DNA of 64,000 bases, taken from contig OX637342.1 in assembly GCA_951799405.1 (NCBI GenBank), positions 18,647,298 through 18,711,297 of the forward strand. Direction: 5' to 3'. Positions 10,869-21,084 of this stretch are shown here, in pieces. The notes under the pieces were generated by a model. The model did no database searches, was not told the origin of the DNA, and saw nothing but the letters and a program-made list of their open reading frames with translations. The number at the start of each line of letters is the position of its first letter. The stretch's first letter is position 1. Position numbers and translations under genes: made by a program. This DNA is from Agapetus fuscipes. Taxonomy: Eukaryota; Arthropoda; Insecta; Trichoptera; Glossosomatidae.

Positions 10869-11100
10869 AGCTTGGTCGTCGCTACAAAGCGCCAATACTC
10901 AAGCAAGACCCAGTTGCTGTAAGGCTGGATGGACCCTTGGTGACCGGTCATTGGTAAAGGCTTATGAATTCTTCAACCCAGCGAAGAGCACATTCGAAAT
11001 ATTAATGGTATTTTTGTGTGCTCCGCCGGGATCCGAATCCACAACCTTCCAAATATTTACGAGTCCGAAGTGTTGCCACAACGGACTACGGACCGGTCCG
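10869..11100 (-). mobile_element. SINE-A with tRNA head
   Basis: Reads on minus from GGACCGGTCCGTAG through a degraded box B (GGATTCGGATCCC) and GCTGGGTTGAAGAATTC to CGACCAAGCTCG. The distal 3' tail is missing. Four bases upstream on the same strand is the 5S-derived sequence. Confidence 0.82.
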
Positions 11101-11104
11101 AGAT

Positions 11105-11222
11105 GCCAACGACACGCGGTGTACCTGAGCGCACACCCATCCAAGTACTGACCACGCCCAATGTTGCTTAACTTCGGTGATCTATGGGAACCGGTGCTTT
11201 CAACATGGCTAACGTCGTTGAC
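11105..11222 (-). pseudogene. 5S rRNA-derived sequence
   Basis: The minus strand reads as a near full-length 5S rRNA of 118 nt: GTCAACGACG start, GAAAGCACCGGTT, GATCACCGAAGTTAAGCAAC, CAGTACTTGGATGGGTG, and end GTGTCGTTGGC. These blocks are among the most conserved in animal 5S RNA, including the box A side of the internal promoter. Box C is altered (GGGTGTGCGC where GGGTGACCGC is usual) and the loop after CGGTT differs, so it is probably a pseudogene or a 5S-derived SINE head. It runs straight into a SINE-A tRNA head with a 4-bp spacer. Confidence 0.85.
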
Positions 11223-11445
11223 AAATGGTCGTGAAACGTCGTTGTTTGCGAATGATTAATTGTTGTTAAGTTGTACTGTTTTCTTAGCTGCTTAGTTTAA
11301 GTCCAAGTTGACTTAACATTTGTATTAAAAATGAGTGTTTATAGATTTTTTAATATCATTTTTGGGTTTATTATCCATTCCTAAAATTGATTAAAAAAAT
11401 TATAACGAATAATTACTTACATCAATTACAAAAATATACAACTAT
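11223..11445. other. Spacer between 5S relic and right inverted arm
   Basis: A+T-rich sequence with no open frame. On minus it lies upstream of the 5S-derived stretch. I recognise nothing in it. Confidence 0.4.
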
Positions 11446-11540
11446 ACACCTCTGCGGCACTACAACAAGTGTCATAGACCTCTAGAGTCTCTAGAATCTA
11501 GGGAGTCTCCCGCACAGGATTTCTTAAAAAAAAAAAACTG
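11446..11540 (+). mobile_element. Poly(A) LINE 3' end, right inverted arm
   Basis: TACACCTCTGCGGCACTAC through TCTCCCGCACAGGATTTC to an A-run. Inverted near-duplicate of 10762-10866, roughly nine bases in ten identical by eye. Confidence 0.6.
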
Positions 11541-11617
11541 TGAGCTTTCGCAAAACCCAGCGTGAAAAATAACAGTAACAGTTCAAATTGCAAACAAGTG
11601 ATACCTTTGATATACTG

Positions 11618-11862
11618 TTCAAATCTAATCTAATCTAAGTTGCAATTAAAATTAAAATTTCATATTAAATTCATGTTCACAAAAAGGCACGTGTAAGTTC
11701 TCGCTTAGAAAGGCTGCATGTGTACTTACAATTCAAAAACTAAACCTCAAATGAACATTAGCCCATCCTTCCCTGCAACGGGGATGAAATTTGCAAAGTG
11801 TAGGTACCATTTTCTACAGCATGGGTGGTCAGCCGCATATCAACCTATAAGTTAAGAAACAT
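11618..11862 (-). repeat. L3 module, minus
   Basis: The TCTAATCTAATCTAAGTTGC tail is followed by CAAATGAACATTAGCCC and GGGTGGTCAGCCGCATATCA. It is internally shortened around 11765-11775. Confidence 0.7.
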
Positions 11863-12522
11863 ACACTTTACTGATGCAAGCAAAAACATGGACTACGGTC
11901 AAAACCCGGAACCAGAAAATCAAGCATCTAGATCCGGCCGTGAAAGCCTAAAGACATTTATACACTTTACTGATCATATTTGTAACTTTTATTCGTCGCC
12001 CACAAAAAAAAACACAATAAATGTATATGTAAGAATGTTTGCAAATGAGGCTTGTGTCAATTCGTTTTTCAACCTTCAAAGTGAAACATTGCGAAATGAG
12101 TTTTGCGAGTCACTCCGAGATGCAAAACAGTCCAAGCAATTTTGATGCCGTCTCAGCAATCTTGCCTAAAATTAAACCAACAAATTGAAACGAAACAAAG
12201 GCCGTGCATATTTTGTTTACCCGGGCACTCGTCATAAAAGGCCAAAGTTGAATTCCTTGTTTATTCAAAACAAGCGACTTGAATATTCCAGAAGTCGCAA
12301 TGATGTCTGTGTAATAATCGAGTGAGCCTGCAGAACGAGGACCTTTGCGTGGAAACTTCTTGATTTTTCACTACGAAACGGGCTTCAATATTACAGGCAA
12401 AGTTTGCGGAAGCTTTACAAATAAACAAAATAGTACATACATACTTACTTTATATTTGTACATTTGAAAGCGTATCCTTGCTGTTGTTTTATTAACCTTG
12501 TACTTTTGTACTGAAAAAGGTT
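11863..12522. other. No confident gene; one unrecognised 106-codon frame
   Basis: A frame at 11825-12145 overlaps the L3 start and continues into unmatched sequence with ordinary composition (NYSSPTKK-like, low complexity absent). I cannot place it in a family, and it lacks supporting features, so I do not call a gene. 12146-12522 shows nothing. Confidence 0.3.
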
Positions 12523-12972
12523 ATGACTCTGGATGAAATGAAAGAAGTATGCAAGGACAGGAAGAAGTGGCGGCTAATCTGCAATGTTGATTTCTAATGT
12601 TGGTGTATTCATTTGCTACATTTTTTTTTGCATAGGAAATTTTTGACTTTTTTTGTATAGATTTCTTTGTAAGGTTTTGTTCTTTTTTATATTTAAATGT
12701 AATTTATTATTCATATTCCTTGACTTATAGGTTGGTATGAGGCTGACCACCCATACTGTAAAAAATGGTTCACTTTGCCAATGTCACCCCTGTTTCAGGG
12801 AAGGTCGGCAAAAGTTGTGGGGCTTATGTTCATTTGAGGTTTGGATTTTATTTGTAAGTACACATTCAGCATTTGTAAGCGCGAACTACACTTGTTGGTT
12901 TGTGGGCATACATCTGAGAGCTTTAAATGAATATATCCTTGCAACTTAGATTATAGATTATTATATTTATTA
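12523..12972 (+). mobile_element. RTE-like LINE 3' end with L3 module
   Basis: 12523-12597 encodes MTLDEMKEVCKDRKKWRLIC then NVDF and stop, matching the C-terminus of the LINE at 55757-56832. A ~130-bp spacer follows. Then a full L3 module starts CCTTGACTTATAGGTTGG at 12718 and ends in GCAACTTAGATTATAG. This copy shows that the L3 repeat is the LINE 3' terminus. Confidence 0.85.
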
Positions 12973-13039
12973 CTTTGATGTACAAAAGTGCCAATTATTT
13001 ATACGAAAATGTATTCTACAATTCTTTTACTTGAATAAT

Positions 13040-13150
13040 AAAAATAACAAGAGGTTTTGTGATAAATCACTGAAAGGGCACTTTTCAACATTTCCGAAAC
13101 AAGCATGCTTTCAATACTGACTTAAACTACTGCACTAATTCCGATAAATT
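13040..13150. repeat. Low-copy repeat shared with 21850-21955
   Basis: TTTTGTGATAAATCACTG, AAGGGCAC and CAAGCATG-type blocks recur in the same order at 21850-21955, next to an L3 copy. Family unknown. Confidence 0.45.
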
Positions 13151-13260
13151 CACATTAAGTAGTGGTTGAGCCGTGTGTTTGTTGTGTGCCAATAACACTG
13201 ATGGAATTTTGCTTCTATGAAAAGTTGATTTCACTGTCTATCAACGAGATTTTTCTATAT

Positions 13261-13702
13261 TGTAATGTAAATAGTAGATTAATATAGTTATACATCGTAG
13301 GTATAGTAATAGTTATTATAGCATTATGTCAAAAGTAGGTTAATATAGGTGTACACCGTAGGTAGCAAACACGTAGCAATAGATCTAAGAAATCTAGTAA
13401 TTAAATTATCCTTTTGTAGTCTCGAACTTGGTAGAATATTCGGGAATGTGCTGGCAAAATTAGTCACAGGAAAGTACTGTCTGTGAAGTATATAAGGCGG
13501 AGAATTGAGTGTGCTAAGCGAGTGCGATAGTTGGCTTTGATTGAAGAGTGTAAGCGATACTAAACTGTGAAAAATAAATTTGTGTTACCAAAAGAGCTAC
13601 AAATAAATGTAAATTTGTAAAATAAATTAGGTGTAAATAAAGATCCTGAAAGAAGACCTGTGTGTTTTAAGTTATAGACTTTTCGAACCTAAAAACATTA
13701 CA
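13261..13702 (+). mobile_element. Solo LTR, 442 bp, with target duplication
   Basis: TGTAATG...CATTACA ends with ATAT on both sides (13257-13260, 13703-13706). It contains a TATA-like AAGTATATAAGGCGG, several AATAAA-type signals and CGAACC near the 3' edge. A 4-bp duplication fits Ty3/gypsy-type integration. An internal duplication of GTAGRTTAATATAG is present near the 5' end. Confidence 0.85.
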
Positions 13703-13797
13703 ATATCATTGTTATCGTATGCAAATGCGATTTTCCGATAAAACACGGCAAAAATTTACCCTGTGTGTGTAGCTTAGTAAAAAATAAAAAAACGTAT

Positions 13798-14195
13798 CAC
13801 CAAAGGTCCACCCAGCCTTACAGTAACTGGATTTTCTTGAGAATTGGCGCATTGTAGCGACGACCAAGCTCGTAAAATATCCGGTTTAGTGGGTAGAATG
13901 CTTGCATTTCCATGCCGAGAGCAAGGGTTCGATCCCCACCGAGGGTGTCAGAAATAATTATGTGTTTCGATGTTTATTTGAAAAATACCGGCAAGGTATA
14001 CTCAGCCTTCACAGGAAATAAGAAACAGCTCCTTCGAGAGCTGGGAAACCTTCACTTCAACTGAAGTGGTTGGTGGTAGGCCGGCCCCTTTACCCGTAAA
14101 AATAAAAATAAATCCGAATCGCCACACGCGACCATTTTGGGGATAACGCATGCAAGAAATCACACTATTTGCGTTGCTTAGTTGCGTTTTTTCAA
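13798..14195 (+). mobile_element. SINE A-B dimer, 5'-truncated
   Basis: SINE-A body (CACCAAAGGTCCACCCAGCC ... GCGACGACCAAGCTCG) joins a SINE-B whose tRNA head starts at 13880. The B part has box B GGGTTCGATCCCC and GGAGCTGGGAAACC-like blocks and ends near CTTAGTTGCG at 14185. Confidence 0.8.
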
Positions 14196-14204
14196 ATATA
14201 ACCT

Positions 14205-14465
14205 TTTATTTGGTTGGTGTGAGGCTGACCACCCATACTGTAAAAAAAATGGTTCACTTTGCCAATGTCACCCCTGTTTCAAGGAAGGTTAGCAAGAGTT
14301 GCAGGGCTTATGTTCATTTGAGATTGGGTTTTTTTTATATTGTAGGTCCACATGCGCCATGTGTGAGCGAAATTATGCGTGTCTGTTTGTGGAAATGCAT
14401 TTAATATGATTCTCAAATGATACATATTATCTTTGCTACTTTCGATTTCGATTTAGATTTGACCA
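14205..14465 (+). repeat. L3 module, plus
   Basis: TTGGTGTGAGGCTGACCACC, then CAATGTCACCCCTGTTTC and TCCACATGCGCCATGTGTG to a degenerate TTAGATT end. The first ~15 bp differ from other copies. Confidence 0.75.
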
Positions 14466-14821
14466 AAAATTATAGGTGATTTTGTATATTAAGTTCTTTG
14501 TATTTTTTACTTATTTGAACAAGAAGCACTTTTATGAACTTCAATGGAGGCACACAATTATGAATGCTTCAGTTGCATTTTTTTTATTATATTATATGAT
14601 GCTTTGAAGAGACATCAAGAGAGATCTTGAGTGGCAGCTGAGTGAGGGAAAAGGATATTGGTAGTCCTTTGGGAGATGAGCGGAGAATAACGGAAGCTGT
14701 GGATGTACTTTATTTGGGGTAAAGACGTTTTAGAGATCAGAAGAAATGTCCTTGTTTTGCTATGGATAATAAAAGAATGGAAAACGGTACGAAAGACATT
14801 TTTAAATTTAAGGTTGTATCA

Positions 14822-15342
14822 TCTATAATCTAAGTAGCAAAGATATATAACATTTACGATAACAATAAAAATAATAATATTAGGATGATTTTTTTGGTAA
14901 GCGCTGTATTTCTGTTTTACACCTCAAAAGCCAGCTGCAAGCTTGGTTGTCGCGATAGAAAGCGCCAATTTTCAAGCAAGACCCAGTTGCTGTAAGTCTG
15001 GATATGAATTTTTCACCCAGCGAAGAGCATTTTTGAAAATATAAATTGTATATTTTTTGTGCTCCGCCGGGATTCGAACCCACCACCTTCCATTTACGAG
15101 TCAGAAGTGCTTACCACTAGACTACGGACCGGTCCAAAGATGCATATTACAAAATGTATTCTCCTTAGCAGATACTGATAAGTTCGCCGCATGTAGACCT
15201 ACATAGAACAAATAAAACCAATCGCAAATGAACATAAGTCTCTCGCGTCGATCTTTTTCTAAAAAAGGGTAACATTAGCAAAGTGAATAATTTGTTACAG
15301 CATGGGTGGTCAGCCTCACACCAACTTATAAGTCAAGGGTTT
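14822..15342 (-). repeat. L3 module, minus, split by SINE-A
   Basis: The tail-side piece is at 14822-14867 and the rest at 15137-15342 (GGTGGTCAGCCTCACACCAA at the far end). The SINE-A at 14868-15136 lies between them. Confidence 0.7.
14868..15136 (-). mobile_element. SINE-A, near full length
   Basis: Plus strand: AATAATAATATTAGGATGAT tail, CAAGCAAGACCCAGTTGCTG, GTGCTCCGCCGGGATTCGAA (box B region) and GACTACGGACCGGTCC head. A short deletion follows GTAAGTCTGGAT. The box B complement is intact. Confidence 0.85.
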
Positions 15343-15350
15343 TAAATAAA

Positions 15351-15601
15351 GACCACAGGGAAGAACAAGGAATGTCAGTTGAATTTGTTTTTAAGTAAAT
15401 CAAAATTAAAAATTTGAATGTCTGTATTTCTCATGGTTATTGCCTGTCACAAAGAGCTGGAAATACCGCCATAAACTGTGATAGCGACTGTTGTTGCATT
15501 ACAAATCTTTGCAGAGCTTAAGATATACACAAGTGCCACTAGATGGCATTTGTAGATTATTTTCTTATTTTTGCTGACATTCCTTGCTTTCCCCTGTAGT
15601 C
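15351..15601. mobile_element. MITE-like inverted-repeat element
   Basis: The left end GACCACAGGGAAGAACAAGG is answered by the right end GACATTCCTTGC...CCCCTGTAGTC, i.e. ~28-bp imperfect TIRs. A second copy of the left arm is at 49507-49545. No clear target duplication was found, so the superfamily is open. Confidence 0.55.
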
Positions 15602-15609
15602 CTCAAATG

Positions 15610-16430
15610 TGAAGATTGTAAATATTTGATTTAAAAAATATATATATATATATATATTAAACGTTTTCAGAGATACCTCTTCATTTTCAGTTTCTTAGAT
15701 ACTAAACTTAAAACTAATATATATTTTATTTTTTTTAAATAAAGATGAATTTTTACAGTGTTAATGCACCAACCATCCAAAATATTAAAACTAATACATG
15801 ACTAGCAATTCTAATTGTAAGTCATGTATTAGTCTTTATTTTTTACATCAAATATTTCAAATGAAATTCCACAATGTATCACCAAAACAATTTGAAAAGT
15901 GAATATTTTGCTACAATCTTAAAAATAACAGAAAATTAAGGCGACAAAATAGCGCTAGATAAAGAGTCTACTCCGAGCATGAGCTTTTAGTGTGTTTGAC
16001 AGGAAAGTGCAGTAAAATAGAGATTTACAGCTCCGACCCTAATAGGCCAGGGCCATAAATTAGAGTAGCAAGCTCTGGTGAAAGTTTAACGTGATAAAGC
16101 TCTTAATAAAGCTTCCGAGAGAGATTGTCACAGCGGAAAGCTCACCTTTTCACTTTGCAGCGTAAAGTAAACTTACCTGAAAAGCATCTTAACCTTTTCA
16201 GGAATTCAAATCATGCAAAATTCAGTGCCGGATTGGGTGTATTTACCATTTAGTTTACTAGAGGCTCTAAAATATGCCTACTTTGGGCCCTGTTTTAGAA
16301 ATATTATAACCTACTTTATTTAGCATATAAACCCTTCAACTGTTGCAGATCTTTAATGAAACTAGGGTAGCATTTGCAAAGTGAACCGTTTTTTACAGTT
16401 TAGAAGTGAGGCGTAGACACTTAACGAATG
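15610..16430. other. No gene; AT microsatellite and one hairpin
   Basis: An AT-repeat lies at about 15641-15658. A 14-bp hairpin (ACTAATACATGACT / AGTCATGTATTAGT) spans 15790-15833. The rest is unmatched A+T-rich DNA. Confidence 0.5.
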
Positions 16431-16433
16431 TGA

Positions 16434-16680
16434 GTTGATGATGATGATGGATGATTTCTTTCCGGTGGCACCATTTAATGGTCCAGGACCATCTCAAGGG
16501 CGCCATGGCTTCTGGAGAAAAGCAGTGTCTTCAGTCCCTTTCTGAAGGTGGTGGTAGGCTGGTTTGCGCGAACACCGATAAGCAAATTGTTCCAGGCAAC
16601 CGGCCCGACCACCGCAAAGCTCTTGTCTGCAAGTGTTCGCTCTTTTGGGCACTATGACCTTGTTGACAGCAGTGAGGGTA
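16434..16680 (-). mobile_element. CR1-like LINE C-terminal fragment
   Basis: Minus-strand translation gives SFAVVGPVAWNNLLIGVR, then TFRKGLKTLLF and a stop, followed by a CATCATCATC tail. The AGP-x-x-WNxLP ... FKxxLKTxLF pattern is typical of the end of CR1/L2-like LINE proteins. Copies at 46624-46870 and 47713-47905 belong to related families. Confidence 0.72.
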
Positions 16681-16683
16681 GAG

Positions 16684-17130
16684 CGTAAAGTTGAGTAAAG
16701 TATGTACGGTTGAAATGGCTTACCTGAGAGAAATGACTGGAAAGACACTGAATTATAGAGGCCGCAATGATTGGGTGATGAACGAGTGTGGTATAAAAGA
16801 GAATTTATGAATGAAAGTATAAAAAATCACAATGAGGTGTTCGGACATCTTGAAATAATGGATGATGAACGACTAACGAAGAAAGTGTACTGAGAAAATG
16901 TCAGAGGAAAACGTGGAAGGGGAAGACCGAGAAAGGAATGGATAGACTAAATAGGTGGGATTTCAAAAGAATGGAACTTGCAGAGCGAGAATAAGAGAAG
17001 AGTATGTATGAAGAAAGTGATGAATGTTGAAGAGATGAAAGAGATATGCAAGGACAGAAAAAAATTCCTAAGTGAAAAAGGCCACCCCTAGTGAAACGGC
17101 GGCAGGATACAGTAACAGGTGCCAGCTTCG
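16684..17130 (+). mobile_element. RTE-like LINE relic
   Basis: Broken frames recall SKVCTVEMAYLREMTGKT, NDWVMNECGIKE, a decayed RW.GH-like stretch, RGKRGRGRPRKEW-like wording with frameshifts, and EEMKEICKDRKK. Compare the intact C-terminus at 56125-56820. A GATACAGTAACAGGT end replaces the ACAGTT tail. Confidence 0.65.
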
Positions 17131-17569
17131 TCCCAGGTGAGAGTTAAAAATATTAACTTAATCAAATAAGTTAAATTGTTTGGTGCGTTTCTTAAAATTA
17201 AGTAATTAAATTGAATTTTCACTTTTCAGGCTAGTTTAAATTCTATTAATGTACCATCATGTAAATTACGGGAATTTTAATTCAGTAAATAAACGCAGGT
17301 TAATACAAGTAAATGAAATAAAATAAGCAATATTTCACTCAACCGCTGGACTCGGGTGTCACAAAGAAAATGGAAAGCTGGCTCTACGTATACCTGCAAT
17401 TAAAAATACATTGTAACGGAGTGTACAAATTAATCGGGTGTTTCAGAAACACTTTAAGCGTTTATAAAAATATACTACCATGCCTAAACATCCAAAAATC
17501 TTCTTGGGAGTTAGAGGTAATATATCGCTAGTAATATTATGCTAAAAAGCAAAGGATTTCCTGTTTCTT

Positions 17570-17700
17570 GAAAATGCATGAAAAAGGTAATGGATATGAA
17601 TGAACTAAAAGAGGTTTGAGATAAGGATAAGAAATAATAGAGGCAACTCTGCAGAGGCTCTGGCCATCTCTTGCGGAATGGCGACAGATTTGCAGTTTAC
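17570..17700 (+). mobile_element. RTE-like LINE 3' relic
   Basis: CATGAAAAAGGTAATGGATATG ends a KKVMDMNELKEV-like frame. It is followed by GGCAACTCTGCAGAGGCTCT and GGAATGGCGACAG, the same 3' end as at 26446-26545 and 49190-49255. Confidence 0.6.
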
Positions 17701-17730
17701 AGTATGTCTAGATTAAACCTAAAATTTAAA

Positions 17731-17905
17731 TTACTCAGCCTTCACAAACAATGGAACAGTGAGACCTCTCTTTTCAAGTTGTGAGCGTGTATTCGGCCTC
17801 TTTACCTGAGAAAGTAAATAGGTTCCAAGCGTCACATGCGAGTCATTCGGGGATACGGCGGCAAGAAGTTGCATTCACGTGCAGTTTAGTCGCGTAAGCG
17901 GTAGC
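17731..17905 (+). mobile_element. SINE-B 3' fragment
   Basis: CTCAGCCTTCACAAACAATG, CATGCGAGTCATTCGGGGAT, GGCAAGAAGTTGCA. Headless and degraded. Confidence 0.6.
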
Positions 17906-17946
17906 ACTAACCATCCCCCCGTTTATGTAAAACTTCATCTTCTCTT

Positions 17947-18345
17947 GACGGGTCCGTAGTTCAGTGGTAACACTTCAGACTCTGAATGGAAGGTTGTGAG
18001 TTCGAATGCCGGCGGAGCACAAAAAATATAACATTTATATTTTAAAATTTGCTCTTCGCTGGGTTGAAAAAATCATAAACCTTTACCAATGACCGGTCAC
18101 CAAAGGTCCATCCAGCTTGAGAATTGGCGCTTTGTAGCGACGACGACCAAGCTCGTAAAAATGTCGATAGCTCAAGGGTTCGATCTCAAGGCTTACTTAG
18201 CCTTCACAAGAAATGAGAACCAGCTTCCCCGGGAGCTGGGAAACCCCCATTTCAACTGAAAGTGGTTGATGTGAGGCCGGCCCCCTTACCCTTCGAGGCA
18301 AGATGTTACACTATATGTGTAGCTTAGTTGCATTGCGTTTTTCAT
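17947..18345 (+). mobile_element. SINE A-B dimer
   Basis: The SINE-A head (TCCGTAGTTCAGTGG, box B GAGTTCGAATGCC) and body run into GACGACCAAGCTCGTAAAAA. A shortened SINE-B follows at about 18165, lacking most of its tRNA head except GGGTTCGATCTC, and ends TGTGTAGCTTAGTTGCA. Confidence 0.85.
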
Positions 18346-18452
18346 CAAGGTACATAATATATTGAATATTCTTAAACCTTTATCGCAAGACCACAAAAAA
18401 GGAACAACAAAAAACATTTTTTGAAATTTACAGTGTTTCTGAAACACCCGAT

Positions 18453-18780
18453 GAAGTTTCTGAAATACTGAAATTTCAGGAGTCCATTAACATTTCCCGT
18501 TCACAAGAGGGAATAGGTATAACTTGAAAAGGTCTCCCTGCCCAAAGCAATCCAATATTGTTCGTTACTTTGAAATAAATTGTTTGTAAATTAATTGTGT
18601 CGCTAAGGTTTTAATTGCAAAGAAATAAATACAATAAATTGAGCACGGATATCATCACAGCCCGAGGAGTGAAATAATTTCGGGTTTTAAGCCATGGGTT
18701 TTTAATTACGAGTAATTTAAATTAACGATATCTATCTATAGGTTATTTGCAAAAAATACCTGTTAAAATTAATTTAGGTG
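18453..18780. other. No recognisable feature
   Basis: A+T-rich; no frame of note and no match to the repeats named here. Confidence 0.45.
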
Positions 18781-18782
18781 GC

Positions 18783-18890
18783 TAAATAAATACCTGACGA
18801 TGCGAACGGATTGTTCGCGAAACCGGTCGTGGAATTATAATATACTCACCGTAATCGAATACAAAATTGATTTTCATATTTTTTTTATTT
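18783..18890 (+). repeat. Hammerhead-like motif, Penelope-like terminus
   Basis: CTGACGA (18794-18800), T, helix II GCGAAC-GGATT-GTTCGC, GAAAC (18819-18823), then CGGTC. In GAAACCGGTC, AC and GT can pair around a 2-base loop before the C. That is the expected short helix III and cleavage site of a type I hammerhead. The downstream CACCGTAATCGAA and ACAAAATTG recur at 63020-63040. Confidence 0.55.
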
Positions 18891-19054
18891 TAGACCTAGT
18901 TTTATTTTTACATGTTTTTAAGTTATTCTATCCTTCCATCTTTAGAAACTAACTGAAATAATAATAAAACAAAAAGATCAAAATTCAAGGAAGGAAAGAG
19001 CGAGTGGGTTTTTCGGGCACGTACAAGCAATAGGAAGAAAAAGCAAAGAACAAG

Positions 19055-19330
19055 CGATTGACGATGGATCTAAGAATAAAGGTACACAATGGCATATTGT
19101 TACCAACTTTGATGAATGGAAGTGAAGCACGGACAGTGAATGATTGCGAAGTAAGTAAAGTATGTATGGTGGAAATAAATAATTTGAGATAGGATAGAGT
19201 TAGGAATGAATGGGTTAATATGAATGTAATTTGAAAGAGGATGTGAAATTTAAGTACAAAAGAATGTGATGAGATGGTTCGGGCCCGTTTTTGGCCAGGC
19301 AGAAAAGGTTGGTGAATTGCATTCCTCTCC
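19055..19330 (+). mobile_element. RTE-like LINE relic
   Basis: Broken translation: VHNGILLPTLMNGSEARTVN, then SKVCMVEI and DRVRNEWVNM. This parallels the region around GSEAWTVNE in the fragment at 56125-56820. It ends in GCCAGGCAGAAAAGGTTGG and TCCACAGATC, a block also seen at 39605-39650. Confidence 0.6.
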
Positions 19331-19815
19331 ACAGATCTATTTTTTTAAATTAAAAAAATAGTGATAATGGACTCGACCCATGTGCTGAAAAATTCACTTG
19401 AATCATTGTTTAGCTCACAGTAACATGACATGAAAAAAGTATGTGTTTCTGAAGGGTCAACCATTTTTAATAATATTTTGTATACAGCCATCGACCCTCG
19501 TTAACTAAATAAAATATAACAACATTCGCTACTAAAGGTCAAATCAAAACAGTTCAACTCAAACACTGTGCATACAAAATATTTATAGATACTAAACCAG
19601 CACCGTTAGTGAGCGTTTTACTTTCCATTTATTTTTTATTAAACGCTTCATTTTAGTTTGAACGCACAATTTCATACATGGATTGTAATATTCCTAGTAA
19701 AAAGCAATGCGTAAAACTCACCTATATTGTGTAAATCAAAAAAGTATAAAAACTTAATCGCTCTGTACGAGCACTGTTATTTATTACATACATTTTTCAT
19801 TTACGCAATAGCTTA
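19331..19815. other. No gene seen
   Basis: A+T-rich sequence with short frames only. Confidence 0.45.
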
Positions 19816-20300
19816 GACCGGTCCGTAGTTCAGTGGTCACACTTTAGACTCTGAATGGAAGGTTGTGGGTTTGAATTCCGGCGGAGCACAAAAAATATAC
19901 CATTTATATTTCCAAAATATGCTCTTCGCTGGGTTGAAAAAAATCATAAAACCTTTACCAATGACCGGTCACCAAAGGTCCATCCAGAATTGGCGCTTTG
20001 TAGCGACGACGACCAAGCTCGTAAAAAGGTCGATAGCTCAATAAGTAGAATGCTTGCTTTCCATACCAAAAGCAAGGGTTCGATCTCAATACTACTCAGC
20101 CTTCACAAGAAATAAGAACCAGCCCTTCCGGGAGCTGGAAAACCCTCACTTCAACTGAAAGTGATTGGTTTGAGGCCGGCCCCCTTACCCGTAAAAATAA
20201 ATATGTCCCGAATCGCCACATGCGTCCCCTTCGGGGATAACGCAGGCAAGAAGTTACACTCTATGTGTAGCTTAGTTGCGTAGCGTTGCGGTTAGTTAAA
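19816..20300 (+). mobile_element. SINE A-B dimer
   Basis: GACCGGTCCGTAGTTCAGTG head, box B GGGTTTGAATTCC, the body, then the junction ACCAAGCTCGTAAAAAGGTC and a SINE-B head with GGGTTCGATCTC. B ends CTATGTGTAGCTTAGTTGCG. The B head lacks the segment between box B and CTCAGCCTTCAC, as in the other dimers. Confidence 0.88.
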
Positions 20301-20394
20301 GGTAAAGTGAATAAGTGTTGATTCACTGTTTTTAAAAATCGTGGATAAAACATTTTATTGGAAATAACTTCTCATAGTAACTGAACTATAATCT

Positions 20395-20830
20395 ATAATC
20401 TATAATCTAAGTCTCAAGGATATATTCATTTAAAGCTCTCAGATGCATGCCCACAAACCAACACGTGTAGTTCGCGCTTACAAATGCTGAATGCGTACTT
20501 ACAAATAAAATCCAAACCTCAAATGAACATAAGCCCCATAACTTTTGCCGACCTTCCCTGAAACAGGGGTGACATTGGCAAAGTGAACTATTGTTTACAG
20601 TATGGGTGGTCAGCCTCATACCAACCTATAAGTCAAGGAATATGAATAATAAATTACATTTAAATATAAAAAAGAACAAGACCTTACAAAGAAATCTATA
20701 CAAAAAAAAGTCAAAAATTTCCTATGCAAAAAATGTAGCAAATGAACACACCAACATTAGAAATCAACATTGCAGATTAGCCGCCACTTCTTCCTGTCCT
20801 TGCATACTTCTTCTTTTATTTCATCCAGAG
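20395..20830 (-). mobile_element. RTE-like LINE 3' end with L3 module
   Basis: The minus strand carries LDEIKEEVCKDRKKWRLIC then NVDF and stop, the same ~130-bp spacer as at 12598-12717, then a full L3 module. Very close to the copies at 6347 and 12523, so this is a young subfamily. Confidence 0.82.
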
Positions 20831-20878
20831 GCATTCCTTTCCACAAATCCATTTTTTGTTTAAATAAAAAAAAAAAAA

Positions 20879-21081
20879 ATTGCTCTTGGCTGGGTTGAAA
20901 AATTCATAAACCTTTACCAAAGACCGGTCACTAAAAGGTCCATCCAACCTTACAACGACTGGGTCTTGCTTGAGAATTGGCGCTTTCTACAGCGACGACC
21001 AAGCTTGCAGAGGGCTCTTGAGGTGTAATACACACAAAAACAGCGCTCACCAAATAAATCATCCTAATATTATTATTATAA
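20879..21081 (+). mobile_element. SINE-A body and tail
   Basis: GGCTGGGTTGAAAAATTCAT, CAAGCTTGCAGAGGGCTCTT, CACACAAAAACAGCGCTCAC, AAATAAATCATCC and an ATT repeat. No tRNA head. Confidence 0.85.
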
Positions 21082-21084
21082 GTT

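Larger units (their letters stand above)
17433..18452. mobile_element. TIR element packed with other repeats
   Basis: ATCGGGTGTTTCAGAAACAC at 17433 is answered by GTGTTTCTGAAACACCCGAT ending at 18452: perfect 21-bp inverted repeats about 1 kb apart. Inside are an RTE relic, a SINE-B 3' fragment and an A-B dimer. No clear target duplication. It could be a DNA transposon that served as a landing site. Confidence 0.5.

Noticed and set aside
11825..12145. 106-codon frame without a repeat match over most of its length
   Set aside because: It starts in an L3 module and resembles nothing I know. Kept only as an unassigned frame.
12737..12949. A recurring ~65-70-codon frame (also at 6367-6579, 20407-20619, 29188-29376, 37943-38170, 61285-61485)
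   Set aside because: It is one repeat module, the non-coding LINE 3' end, and is open in different frames in different copies. The LINE stop codon lies upstream.
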